Of a DNA stretch of 64,000 nucleotides, positions 45,085 through 55,959 are shown piece after piece. This DNA comes from Scalesia atractyloides (taxonomy: Eukaryota; Streptophyta; Magnoliopsida; Asterales; Asteraceae): assembly GCA_947069175.1 (NCBI GenBank), contig CAMTDV010000023.1:84640391-84704390 (forward strand). Reading direction: 5' to 3'. Position 1 is the stretch's first letter. Each line of letters opens with the position of its first letter. The translations under genes were made by a program, and so were the position numbers. The notes below the pieces were generated by a model. It did not search any database. It was not told the DNA's origin and saw only the letters and a list, made by a program, of their open reading frames with translations.

Positions 45085-47885
45085 TGTTGGATATTTAAGT
45101 GTGTGAATGAAAGTCTCAAAGTAGTAAATACTTTGTCCCACATTGGTGTGGGAACAAAGTGAGTGGTTATTTATAAGGTAAAACCTTTATTAGTCCATTG
45201 GAGTCTTATAACATGTTTTATACCACAAGTCCTACTCGCGTAGGGTGTGCAAAAAAAGTTGACTTTCTGAATTGAACTTGTGCGTGCCCGCACGTCCCGC
45301 GAATCCAGCTTCGAGAACCCGGGAAGGCAGGCAAGTGATCATCTCCAGTTTCTTTTCACGTACACTGCTTCGAACTGGCGTACCTGTCACACCCTCAAAA
45401 TCCACATGCAGAGTTTTACCGCGAGGCGTGTAACATACCAGGATCTAACCACTAATCATGTCGAACTAATAGTAAATATTCAAAGACAAAGTCATCGTGT
45501 CCAACATAAATAGTGAATTCCAAATTAAATCATTTCAAACATAACAGTATTCAGCGGAAGCAAATGTAAATATCTCAAACAATCGAAAATAAAATGTTTT
45601 AAAGCGTATGGTTTTATTGTTTGCAATCAAGTAACACGCCCCATGACATTTCAAGCTCCCCAGACTGTAAGTTCCCATGAAATGATTATCTAACGACCTG
45701 CAAGCATGCAGAAAAGTGTATCAGCGATTAAGCCGGCGAGTTCATAGTTTTATTAACGAAAACGGGTTGGTGTTTAGTTTAAAGACATGCCGTTGATAAC
45801 TCGATACTGGGTGACGTATGTTTGTTTGCCCTCATCAATGCCTATCAACATTGGCCATGTGTTTAAGGTCCTTAGTTCACGCCCGGCTCCCAGCACGGTG
45901 TGAGGTTTGTCAAGCCTAATAGCTCTATCAACTAATACCCTGTTGCCTCCCAGGCAACTTGTTCGGTCGTAAGTATGGACTTTCATGATAAATTTTGAGT
46001 TTATTAACTAACATCGAAATTAAACTACAACATTTATAAAAGTATTCCTCCAAGGGAATAGTAGTTTGTCCCCTCGGGATGCATGCCTGTAAAAGAATAG
46101 TGAACTCACCTTTGAATGCTCGGATTAAGGAATGGAAATAAATATGCGAGATGGAACCGGTCAATCACATCCTAACATGATTACCGTTTAAGAGTTAGTG
46201 TGCATGCTCACGCGGAACACGTATCTAGCACGTAGCACATTTTATCATAAAATACTAATTATCATGCATGCATCTATCACGACATCACTTAGCGACCACA
46301 CAAGTGTCACGAAAGATTTAAAATACTCTTCAATGAAAATTCAGCAATATAATGCATTTTCGGACAGTTTTCGGAGTGTTATCCGGAATAGTTCGTGTAC
46401 AGAAAAATTCCCAAAAAATTACAGGGCGTGTCAATCGGAGCATCTACTATTGTGTAAAAATTTGGTGACCAAACTCTTTAATAATTTTCCGTGAAAAATC
46501 GAACACTAAACAGTGGTCAGATTTGTCACTTTCTGACTGCAGCTAACGGAAAAATTCATTTAAAAATCCTCGATTATCCGATCGACATAATTCCAGTTGG
46601 AGATTGCACAGACATCTAAGGCTATCTACAGTATCAGTTTCATGGTCTAACAGTAAATATTTACCCAGTTACGACTAAAAACATAACACGTAAAATCTGC
46701 AGAAAAACGCAGCTTTAATTACTGAAACGAAATAATTTATTTAAAATAGCAAACGACGTCAAAAAATCATGATTCCAGCGCCATTAGAAGCTTATTTCGA
46801 AATAGCACGTAATAGACTCAAGAAAATAAAATTTTCGTTAAATTACGACACCGTTACAGCCAACTGAAGTCGGCTGTAAACATCAACCAGCTTCCTGTTT
46901 TCAGCTCTTAACTTCTAACGCGTGTTCGAGTGATTCCACCAACATGTTAGCGAAAAACAAAGACCTTGTACCACTTACAGCAGGTTATCATCAAACTCAG
47001 ATATATTTATCACCCAAAGATCAAGAACCAATAAGATTTAACCCAACATCATGCAAATATCAAAACCCTAGTAAAGATACGAACACATATGTGATCATAA
47101 CCTCAATCAAACATGAATTCCAGCCATTAGCATTACATGTAATCATCATATCAGCAGAATATCAACACTGTACATCATCCCCTTCATCACAATTATCAAG
47201 ATTCAACCCACAACAAGAACCCTAGCTATAATAGAACACTTATACTTATACGACCAATTCCACATTAAAACACAATTTCAAGCAACCTAGAATACAAGTA
47301 TTCTCACAAACACCAAGGATTAATTAAGCAACAAAAACGCAGCCATGTATAAACATAACTTAAAAACCCCAAAACAAATAACAACACTAACCGAATGATA
47401 TGAAGTGCGAGACAAAGAGACGTTCAACTGGAAAGAGAGGTGGCGAGGGGGCAGCTGCCGTCGCGAGGTTGAGAGAGGGGAGGATCCTGTCGTCACGCTC
47501 CAAGGTGTAGAAGTTAGGTTTTGTTTTTATTTTTTTTAAACCTACACGCACGTACATAACTAATCACCCAAAAAGATGGGCATTTGGGCCGGTCTGTGGG
47601 CTGGCAATGGCAGTTGGGCCGCAAGGGTGGGTGATGGGTTGGGTTGTTGTTTTTTTATATATAAACTAAACTTTATATAAACTAAACACGTCACATACAC
47701 GTATAAAAATGCCGCGTAACAAAGCTAGCGTAGAAGTCGTAAGCAAACACTAACCTGATTGTTCGGGTTGTTACAGTACCCTGAGAACAGATGACGAATC
47801 TGTTTAAGGGAATTTTGTCAAACACAAGCCCAGTTCACTGTTACTATTTACTTTGTTTTTCTGTTACAGACTAACAAACTTAACA
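45085..47885 (+). repeat. 5' LTR of the Tork-like copia, interrupted and internally deleted
   Basis: LTR sequence occupies 45085-45384 and 47781-47885, separated by the nested insertion. Compared with the 3' LTR it lacks the stretch corresponding to about 52700-52960, which includes the TATA box. The end at ACTTAACA (47885) is placed by alignment to the 3' LTR end ACTTACA. Confidence 0.8.
45385..47775 (-). mobile_element. Nested solo LTR (gypsy chromovirus-type) with GTACC target duplication
   Basis: 2,391 bp from TGTCACACCCTC to CGGGTTGTTACA, flanked by GTACC at 45380-45384 and 47776-47780. On the minus strand it reads TGTAACAACCCG...GAGGGTGTGACA, a typical chromovirus LTR. A TATA-like TTTATATATAAAAA lies near 47655-47672 on the minus strand. 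There is no gag-pol and no second copy of the ends, so it is a solo LTR left by recombination between two LTRs. Open frames inside (for example 46198-46494 and 46944-47225) show no domain and are not annotated as genes. Confidence 0.88.
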
Positions 47886-47920
47886 GATTTTTAATTGTTC
47901 CTACACGGTTTCTTTTCAGA

Positions 47921-48860
47921 ATGGAGTCCCAGCCCATGACTACTGGTGTTTTTGCAATCATGACTACTGTTGTTTCTACAGTCGTGACTTCTTCTGTTAC
48001 TATCACAACCGGTTTAGTTGCACCACTACCTAATGCAGACACATCGTATGCTGAGAAGCCAGAGAAATTCGATGGTGTGAATTTCAAACAGTGGCAGCAA
48101 AATATGTTCTTTTATCTGATCACGTTGAACCTAGCAAGGTTCTTGACTGAAACCGTTCCCCATGTTGAGGAAGGGAAAATGGATGCTCAATCAGTGAGTG
48201 CGGTTCATGCTTGGAATCATTTGGATTTCGTGTGCCGAAATTATGTTTTGAATGGTATGGTAGATACACTATACAATGTGTATTGCAAAGCCAAGACTGC
48301 CAAAGAATTGTGGGAGTCTTTGGATCGCAAATACAAAACAAAAGATGCGGGCACTAAGAAGTTCGTGGTGGCTAAGTTCTTGGACTTTAAAATGATAGAC
48401 TCTAGACTGTCATTAGCCAAGTCCAAGAGTTGCAAGTTATTCTTCATGAGATTCATGCGGAAGGAATGGTGCTCAGCGAGACATTCCAAGTTGTTGTTAT
48501 GATTGAAAAGCTACCACCAAGCTAGGTTGATTTCAAGAACTATCTCAAGCATAAGTGAAAGGAAATGACCATTGAAAATCTTATTATTCGCCTTCTTATT
48601 GAACAAGACAACAAAGTGGCTCTAAAAAAGGGTTTCTGGCCCTGAAACAGCAAAGGCCAATGTTGTTGAACATGGCTAATCTTCAAAGGGAAACAAGAAC
48701 GGTGGAAAGGGTGAAAAGAAGATTCATGGGAAACGCTCCAACCTTGGTCCTAAAGGGGAGTTGGGAAAAGGAAGTTCCAAGGAACTTGCTACAATTATGG
48801 AAAGCAAGGCCATAGGGCCAACGAATGCAAGCTTCCAAAGAAAGGAAATGCATAACAAGT
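47921..48860 (+). pseudogene. Gag of the Tork-like copia, frameshifted
   Basis: ATG at 47921 opens MESQPMTTGVFAIMTTV. The gag core (EKFDGVNFKQWQQNMFFYL, AKTAKELWESLDRKYKT) is readable to about 48420. The frame then slips and the rest (EIHAEGMVLSETFQVVVMIEKLP) continues in another frame with stops. The zinc knuckle near 48785-48840 reads CYNYGKQGHRANEC, with tyrosine where the second cysteine should be. A pyrimidine-rich TTTCTTTTCAG lies just before the ATG. The product could not package RNA normally. Confidence 0.82.
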
Positions 48861-48929
48861 GAACATGGTTCGTGAGGTTGATAACCTCGTTGCCATGGTC
48901 ACGTACCTCTCGGTTTTGGTCACTTAAGT

Positions 48930-51882
48930 TAACTTGGTTGGGAAAAATCACAAGGATTGGTGGGTTGATACGGGGGTTACCCGTCATGTGTGCTCCGACA
49001 AAAGTCTTTTCAGCACCTTCAAGGAGGTGACTAATAGACAAAAGGTCTTTATGGGAAACTCTGCCACGGCAGAAATTAAAGGCCAGGGGGATGTGGTTTT
49101 CAAGATAACTTCTAGAAATGAACTTTGTCCAATGTGTTGTATGTTCTAGAAATTCATAAGAACCTTGTGTCGGGGTGGCAATTGAACAAGTTTGGTTTCA
49201 AAATGGTGATTGAGTCGGACAAGGTCGTGTTGACCAAAAATGGTGTGTATGTTGGTAAGGGCTATGCCCTCAACAGTATGTTTAAATTGAAGACTAGGCC
49301 ATGTTAATTTTAATTCCATTCGTCGTTTGAATAAACTTAATTACATACCAACATTCGATATCGACACAAATAATAAATGTGTAACTTGCGTAGAAGCAAA
49401 AAAATGAGATCGTCATTCAAAAGTTTGAACAAATCACCGAACCCCTCGAGAAGATGCACACTGATGTGTGTGATCTAAAAGCAATTCCTACTCGTGGTGG
49501 AAACAAGTACTTCATCACGTTCATTGATGATAGTACAAGGTATTGCTATGTGTACTTACTTAAGAGTAAGGACAAGGCTATTGATAAGTGTATCTTGTTC
49601 AAAGCCGAAGTTGAGAATTAACTAAATCAAAAAATCAAAATCGTAAGGAGCGACCGAGGAGGTTAATATGTTTCACCTTTTATTGATGTATGTGCAAACA
49701 AAGGAATCATACATGAACTCACGGCTCCTTACTCCCCTCAATCAAATGGCATAGTAGAATGCAAAAACGCACTTTGAAAGAAATGATGAATGCCATGATG
49801 AATGGTTCTGGGATAAGCCAAAACATGTGGGGGGAAGCAATCTTATCGGAGAATTATGTCTTGAACATGATACCCAATAAGAAGAAAGATGTAATACCAT
49901 ACGAATTATGGACGGGAATTAAACCATCATATAAATACATGCGAGTGTGGGGGTGTCTAGCCAAGGCGGTGGTGACACCACCAACGCCTACTACTAGGAC
50001 CCAAAACAGTGGATTGTGTATTTATAGGATACACCCGTCCTAGTGGTCCCTATCGGATTCTTGTGCATAATTCTAAAAACCCTGGAATATGCAACGGCAC
50101 CATAATAGAATCTAAAGATGCATCATGGTTTGAACATGTGTTCCCATGCTTAGGTAAAGGTGAACCGAGTTTTACTAGACCGGTTGAGGAAATTGTTCCA
50201 GAGGATGAGGTTGCAAATAATGAACCTCGAGAACAATCTAAGACTGAGGAAGTTGAAATCAGAAAGAGTAAACAGCAAAGGACTGAAAAAGCCTTTGGCC
50301 CTGACTTTCTTACCTATATGGTAGAAGAGGAACCTCAAACGTACCAACAATCGGTGAATTCCTCAAAAGACCCCAGTGGAGGGAGGCCATCAAAAGTGAG
50401 ATAGACTCTATCTTACAAAATCATACCTGGGAACTAGTGGATCTTCCTCAAGGATGTAAACCACTAGGATATCGATGGATCTTCAAGAAGAAGATGAAAC
50501 CAGATGGAACCATCGATAAGTACAAGGCAAGGTTGGTGATCAAAGGATATAAACAACGAGAAGGTTTAGATTACTTTGATACATATTCGCCAGTTACGCG
50601 AATTAAGTTACGCGACTAAGATCCATTAGGATGGTTTTTGCCATTGCCGCCATTAGAAATTTGGAAGTTCACCAAATGGATGTGAAAACAGCTTTTTGAA
50701 TGGAAATCTAGAGGAAGAAATTTACATGGAACAACCTGAAGGCTTCACAACCATTGGGAAAGAAAAGAAAGTGTGTAAACTTGTAAAATCCTTGTATAGA
50801 TTGAAACAAGCTCCAAAACAATGACACCAAAAGTTTGATCATGTCAACTTGATGTTGGGTTCAAAATCAATGAATATGAAAAGTTTGCATATGTGAAGGA
50901 CACATCAGATGGATATGTTATTTTGTGTCTATATGTAGATGATATGCTCATTGCTGGAAGTGATGACAAAATCATAAAGTCTACAAAGAACATGCTAAAA
51001 GCAAGATTTAACATGAAAGACATGGGTTTTGCGGATGTGATTCTGGGAGTTAAAATCACACGAACCCAAAGTGGACTTGTTTTAAGTCAATCTACTATGT
51101 GGACAAAATTCTTGAGAAGTTCAATGCAAATGACTCTAATGTAGCTAGAACTCCTCTTAGCACAAGTCAACATCTAGCCAAGAATAGAGGAGAACCTGTT
51201 AACCAATTGGAATACTCAAGAATTATTGGTAGCTTGATGTATCTTATGAGTTGTACTAGACCAGACTTAGCATATGTTGTGAGCAAGCTAAGTAGATACA
51301 CGAGCAAACCAAGTTGAATTCATTTGAATTGTATCATTCGGTTACTTTGTTACTTAAGATACACTCGGGAATACGGGTTGCATTCTAACGGATATCCAGA
51401 AGTTATAGAAGGACAATGTATGCAAATAGGATATCTCACACGAATGATTCCAGAGCAACAAGTGGGTATGTATTCACACTTGGAGGTGCAGCTATATCGT
51501 GGAAATCGTTGAAACAAACGGTTATTGCGAGATCCACGATGGAATCTGAGTTCATCTCTTTAGATAAAGCAGGTGAGAGGCAGGATGGCTACGTCAATTT
51601 GTTGAGGATATACCAAGATGGCCTAAGCCGGCATCAGCCATTTGTATACATTGTGATAGCCAATCGGCAATTGGCAGAGCTCGTAGCATAATGTATAATG
51701 GTAGGAACAGACATATCAGACGTAGACATAATACGATACGGCAACTAATCTCTACAGGAATTATCACTGTTGACTACATGAGGTCAAAGGATAATATCGC
51801 GAATCCGCTAACAAAAGGATTAAGTAGAGAGTTAGTTCAGAAGTCGTCCATGGGAATGGGACTGAAGCCCTTGAAAAATTGA
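48930..51882 (+). pseudogene. Pol of the Tork-like copia (protease, integrase, RT, RNase H), multiply frameshifted
   Basis: Protease near 48955 reads WWVDTGVTRHVCSD, keeping D-T-G. A GAG-pre-integrase block follows (49125-49307). The integrase core spans about 49440-50040, with FIDDSTRYCYVYLL, an aspartate at IVRSDRGG and SPQSNGIVE, but with stops between. RT begins near 50437 (GYRWIFKKKMKPDGTIDKYKARLV) and keeps an intact LYVDD at 50926-50940. RNase H text (SRATSGYVFTLGGAAISWKS, STMESEFISL) occupies about 51420-51590, and the chain ends near 51882 with NIANPLTKGLSRE. At least six changes of frame across all three frames show long decay. Confidence 0.85.
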
Positions 51883-52454
51883 AGTTCATATGAAGGAAAC
51901 CTAACTCAATAGACTAAAGATCCCAAGAAATTGTTCAATAGGAAAACCTAATTGTATGAATTAGTAAGGTCACTGTGGGGGATATCCCTACGTATTTTCA
52001 AAAGGGAGTTTATTACAACGCTTACTAAACTTCCTAGTCCATTCCTAAAAGTGACAAGTGTGATGCTAAGCCTATGGCTTTTAATGATTCGACTAAGGTA
52101 ACCATACATAGTGAATCACCGATGTGACCGAGAAGTGGGGTCGCTTCGAAGGGTATTGTTGGGGCACCATACTTAACGGCTCTCGCAGATCCAGTCTCAT
52201 ATTCATGACCATAACGAACATAAATATGAGGACTTAACTTTGTCAGGGAGAGTCTTGTGTGAAGTGTATTGTCGTCTATACAAACGGCAGACGAATTCAA
52301 ATACATCGATCTCTACTCAGAGCCACTGGGCTAAGTGCATTTCATGAGCGAAGGTTCAAAGGGTAACACCTACCTATCGTATGCAAAACTCAACTGTTGA
52401 AATTTAGTTGGAATAATGTTGTTTTTTAGATCGACCTCCATTCATGTGTGGGAT

Positions 52455-53138
52455 TGTTGGATATTTAGGTGTGTGAATGAAAGTCTCAACGTGGTAAATA
52501 CTTTGTCCAGCATTGGTGTGGGAACAAAGTGAGTGGTTATTTATAAGGTAAAACCTTTATCACTCCGTTGAAGTCTTATGACATGTTTTATACCACAAGT
52601 CCTACTCGCGCGCAGGGGTGCAAAAATTTGAGTTTCTGAATTGAACTCGTGGGTGCCTACGCGTCCCACGGACACGAATGTAGCTCCGGAAACCCAGGAA
52701 GGCAGTTTTTTGCACTCGGTTATGAGACTGTAACTGTTATTTGTTTTAATGATCAGTATTATTTTTCAGTTTTAACTGTTATGATTATTCGTTTTAATGA
52801 TCATTAATATTTCAGTTTAAATGGTGCACTAGTGACCATTATTCTGTAATTATGGTATCAATGATGATGAGAAATCGGTTATGGTCTTATGGCTATAAAA
52901 CCAAACCAAATGATTCAGTTTAGACACACCAAAACCAACATTCACTCTCAATCTCTCTACTGCAACATCATCTCCGGTTTCTTTTCAGGCAAGTAATCAA
53001 GTCCGGAAGTACGCTGCTGCTGCTTCGAACCGGCGTACTTTGGGAACCGACGACGAATCTGTTCAAGGGAATTGTGTCAAACACAAGTCCGGTTCACTGT
53101 TACTATTTACTTTGTTTTTCTGTTTCAGATTACTTACA
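52455..53138 (+). repeat. 3' LTR of the Tork-like copia
   Basis: 684 bp from TGTTGGATATTTAGG to ATTACTTACA, preceded by a weak purine tract (GTGTGGGAT). It contains a TATA box CTATAAAACC at 52893-52902 and CTCTCAATCTCTCTACTGC downstream, so the promoter lost from the 5' LTR survives here. Transcription from this LTR would point towards the gene at 53501. Confidence 0.88.
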
Positions 53139-53143
53139 GAAAT
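53139..53143. repeat. Right target-site duplication GAAAT
   Basis: Perfect partner of 45080-45084. Confidence 0.85.
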
Positions 53144-53500
53144 ATTGTACGTGAACCTCCCTACAAAATAAAATAAAAGTAAAATTATACTAGTATGTAA
53201 AAAACAAAAACAAAAATGGTTACGCATGTTTGATAATTAGAAGGATGATAACAATTGTATTATTACCTTTGATTATATACCAATCTTATCCTCATCCGTA
53301 CATCTCTCCCTCCCCTAAGTTTCACTATAATTTCTCCACTTTGGTCTCATTCAACACAAATAAAGGTCAAAATCACACCTTCATATATACATCTCTCTCT
53401 CATCTCACACATAAACACATTCTGGGTGTGTTGAATCTTAAAATTTGGTTTATTGTAGAAGAATATAGATACAAATATATATACATATCCATATTAATAC
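53144..53500 (+). promoter_or_regulatory. Presumed promoter and 5' UTR of the PIRL gene
   Basis: 357 bp between the copia target duplication and the start codon. It contains a pyrimidine-rich stretch (CATCTCTCTCTCATCTCAC, 53389-53407) of the kind common near plant transcription starts, preceded by CATATATAC at about 53380. No classical TATA box can be singled out. Anything further upstream is transposon, so distal promoter sequence was displaced by 8 kb. Confidence 0.35.
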
Positions 53501-55095
53501 ATGATGATGGTTAATCATGATCATGGAATGATGAATGTTGACTTTTCAAAGTCAAAAAGAGAGCATTTTGGAAGAAATAATACACAAGAATTAGAAGAAG
53601 AAGAAGAAGAAGAAGATGGTGTAATGCATGCGGTTGTGGATTTTAGAAACATGTCTTTAGGCACTCTTCCTTTAACTTCAAATATCAATTTAGGGATTGT
53701 TTATAAATTGGATATTTCCAAAAACAATATCAAGGTACCCTTCTTTTTTAATTTATATCATTGCGCAATTGTTTCATATTTATTAATATGCTTCTGTAGG
53801 ATTATGTTGATATTTTTTGTTATAGAACTTCTTTGTTATATTCTTTTTATAATTCTATGGGATTTTTATATATTTTGCAAAATACAAAAAAGTTCGTAGA
53901 TAAAATTGTGGGACATTAGAAATTGATTAACCTTATTGTAAACTTGTAATTTATGCATCTAGAGATGCATAGTTTTGTATAATTACTTTGTACGTTTAAC
54001 TATTTATTCTTGTTAGAAAAAATATTTCTATTTATAAGTATGTGTATATGCATATGTATATGTTACGTATGTATACATACAGGAAAGTTCAAATGGTAAC
54101 CTATTATATAACTAAAAATCAAAGAACTATTTAAATCATATTTTAATGGATAGTTGATATATTTCTCATCTGAATTTGATGAATATTATTGTCTCAGTTT
54201 TTTGTAAATTGTATATTAATTTAATAATAGTATATTGGATGGTGTATTGCAGGTAATCCCAGAGTCACTAATAGCAAGACTTCTAAATGTAGGAGTGTTG
54301 GATGTACATTCAAATCAACTAAGAACAATACCCAATTCAATTGGTTGCTTATCAAAACTCAAGACCCTAAACATTTCTGGAAATCTTCTTCAATCCCTCC
54401 CAAAAACCATACAAAATTGTAAAGCCCTAGAACATTTAAATGTGAATTTCAATCAGTTGAGCAAATTACCAGACAATATTGGTTTTAAACTCATTAATCT
54501 AAAGAAGTTGTCGATTAACTCAAACAAGTTAACGTTCCTCCCGACATCCACCTCCCACTTAATCAATCTATGCCACCTTGACGCGCGTCTCAACCACCTT
54601 GGTTCCCTCCCTAATGACCTCGGAAACTTGATCAACCTTGAGATCCTTAATATTAGTCAAAACTTTCGGTACCTTGACACTTTACCATATTCCTTAGGTC
54701 TCATTTTCTCTCTTGTCGAACTAGACATAAGTCACAACAATATTACGGCCTTGCCAGACTCCATGGGTTGCCTAAAAAGACTCCGCAAGCTTCATCTAGA
54801 AGGCAACCCTTTGGTGTCTCCACCGCCAGAGGTGATGGACCAAGGGTTACATGTGATGAAAGAGTATCTTAGGGAGAAGTTGAACAGACAGAATTCTCCA
54901 AAGAAGAAGTCTTGGATCGAAAAACTAAGGACACATGGCACATCTGGTGGGAGCCGCCTAGCGCAAGCAGAGAGAGAAGGATATGCGATGCATAGTGATC
55001 AGACTATTGATGAACTTGCTTCCCCTAAGCACATGGGCATGTTCTCATCTCGACGAATCTTCTCTCCAAAAAGGTATTTTAATACGATGCTATGA
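53501..55095 (+). CDS. PIRL: Plant intracellular Ras-group-related LRR protein (PIRL type), two exons
   Basis: Exon 1 is 53501-53734 (78 codons) and exon 2 is 54253-55095. The 518 bp intron has GT at 53735 and AG at 54251-54252, in phase 0, giving 358 residues. The join NNIK/VIPESL restores an LRR. The N-terminus has an acidic run (LEEEEEEED, residues 31-39). Residues about 48-290 hold nine to ten LRRs of the LPxxIGxLxxLxxLxISxN type, ending LEGNPLVSPPPEVM. The C-terminus is basic and serine-rich (KKKSWIEKL, SSRRIFSPKR). PIRLs are plant-specific cytoplasmic LRR proteins related to Ras-binding LRR proteins of animals; some Arabidopsis members act in gametophyte development. Sequence flavour suggests the PIRL8 side of the family, from memory. 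The frame is intact and the gene is probably functional. The start chosen is the first of three ATGs at 53501-53509. Confidence 0.92.
53735..54252 (+). other. Intron of the PIRL gene
   Basis: 518 bp, AT-rich, donor CAAG/GTACCC and acceptor TTGCAG/GTAATC. Both neighbouring coding frames run on past the splice sites as open reading (to 53899, and from 54235), which would mislead single-exon gene finders. A TATATG/TACATAC-rich patch lies near 54030-54080. Confidence 0.88.
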
Positions 55096-55148
55096 TCTCA
55101 TCTCGACGAATCTTCTCTCCAAGAAAGTATTTCACTATGATGCTATGA
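55043..55148 (+). repeat. 53 bp tandem duplication at the PIRL stop codon
   Basis: Units 55043-55095 and 55096-55148 have equal length and near-identical sequence (TCTCATCTCGACGAATCTTC ... GATGCTATGA). The stop codon TGA is the last three bases of unit 1, so unit 2 is untranslated and mirrors the last 17 codons. Confidence 0.9.
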
Positions 55149-55959
55149 GCTTCCTATGAGTGCATTTTAATGCTCAATATTCATCTAAAGTCCTCTTTTT
55201 GATGTAAATAAGGCATGTTTCCTAGTCACTAAACTACCTTGCGTGTACATTTGTACATTTGCGTAGAGTTAAGAAGCATACATATTCTTTCTTTGGTAAC
55301 CATGAGAACCTGCAATCGAAAAACATATGCCACCCATCATTTCGTCAATACCTTGCTAACCAACGGGATCTGTAAATCACAATTTGCATTGGCAAGTGAC
55401 CTTCAAAAGGTTATAACAAGACCACCAACGGAAACAAGATTTGAATCTAAGACTACCACATCATGTAATTTTAATAACTTGTATCCTTAAATCATGTACT
55501 CCAGGTGTGGAGACTTGTAACTAAAACTACAAACATCTAGAAGCACATGTTATGGTTTTTTTTTTGTAATATAACAACCATGCAAGGAGGGATATATGTC
55601 AAATTTAAAAGCCACATAGTTACGAATGTACATTATATATTTTAATTTTCCCATGCAAATGTAATTGTAACGTGTCAATGAACTAATTATTAATGTCTTA
55701 AGATCTTATTATAATTGTAAGTAAACAAGTAAGGGGTTGGTGAATGGAAATAGAAGGTGGTAATATGTGATAAAGGAATAAGTGATCATAGTGACCATTG
55801 GAGGAGAGTCGGAGAGGAATGTATGATAAATAATATTTGATGATTGGAATGCCTTCCCTCAACGTAGGGGAGGCTATAAATACATCAAAATAATTACACA
55901 TTACAACCATGAAGAATACAACAATGACAAATGAGAATAAAACAAAATTACAAAATAAT
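55149..55959. other. 3' UTR and intergenic sequence after PIRL
   Basis: I see no gene. The open frame at 55239-55490 has no domain. A clear polyadenylation signal could not be fixed; ATGTAAATAAGG at about 55203-55214 is one candidate. Confidence 0.45.

Larger units (their letters stand above)
45085..53138 (+). mobile_element. TNT1/Tork-like Ty1/copia retrotransposon, decayed, with nested solo LTR
   Basis: LTRs begin TGTTGGATATTTA at 45085 and 52455, and a GAAAT duplication bounds the whole insertion. Inside, copia gag, protease, integrase, RT and RNase H follow in order on the plus strand. The sequence style (YFITFIDDSTRYCYVYLLKSKD, EMMNAMMNGSG, LYVDDMLIAGSDDK) resembles TNT1-94-like proteins. 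The 5' LTR is split by a 2.39 kb solo LTR and lacks about 280 bp present in the 3' LTR. No TGGTATCAGAGC primer site is seen after the 5' LTR. Frames change repeatedly in pol. The 3' LTR ends 362 bp before a host gene. Confidence 0.9.

Noticed and set aside
46944..47225. 93-residue frame in the nested solo LTR
   Set aside because: No motif and located in LTR sequence; not conserved-looking.
53501..53899. Single-exon 132-residue protein at the PIRL start
   Set aside because: After residue 78 it reads into the intron; splicing at 53734/54253 restores the LRR pattern.
54235..55095. Separate 286-residue LRR protein starting at 54235
   Set aside because: Its first six codons are intronic and end at the AG acceptor; the real coding part begins at 54253.
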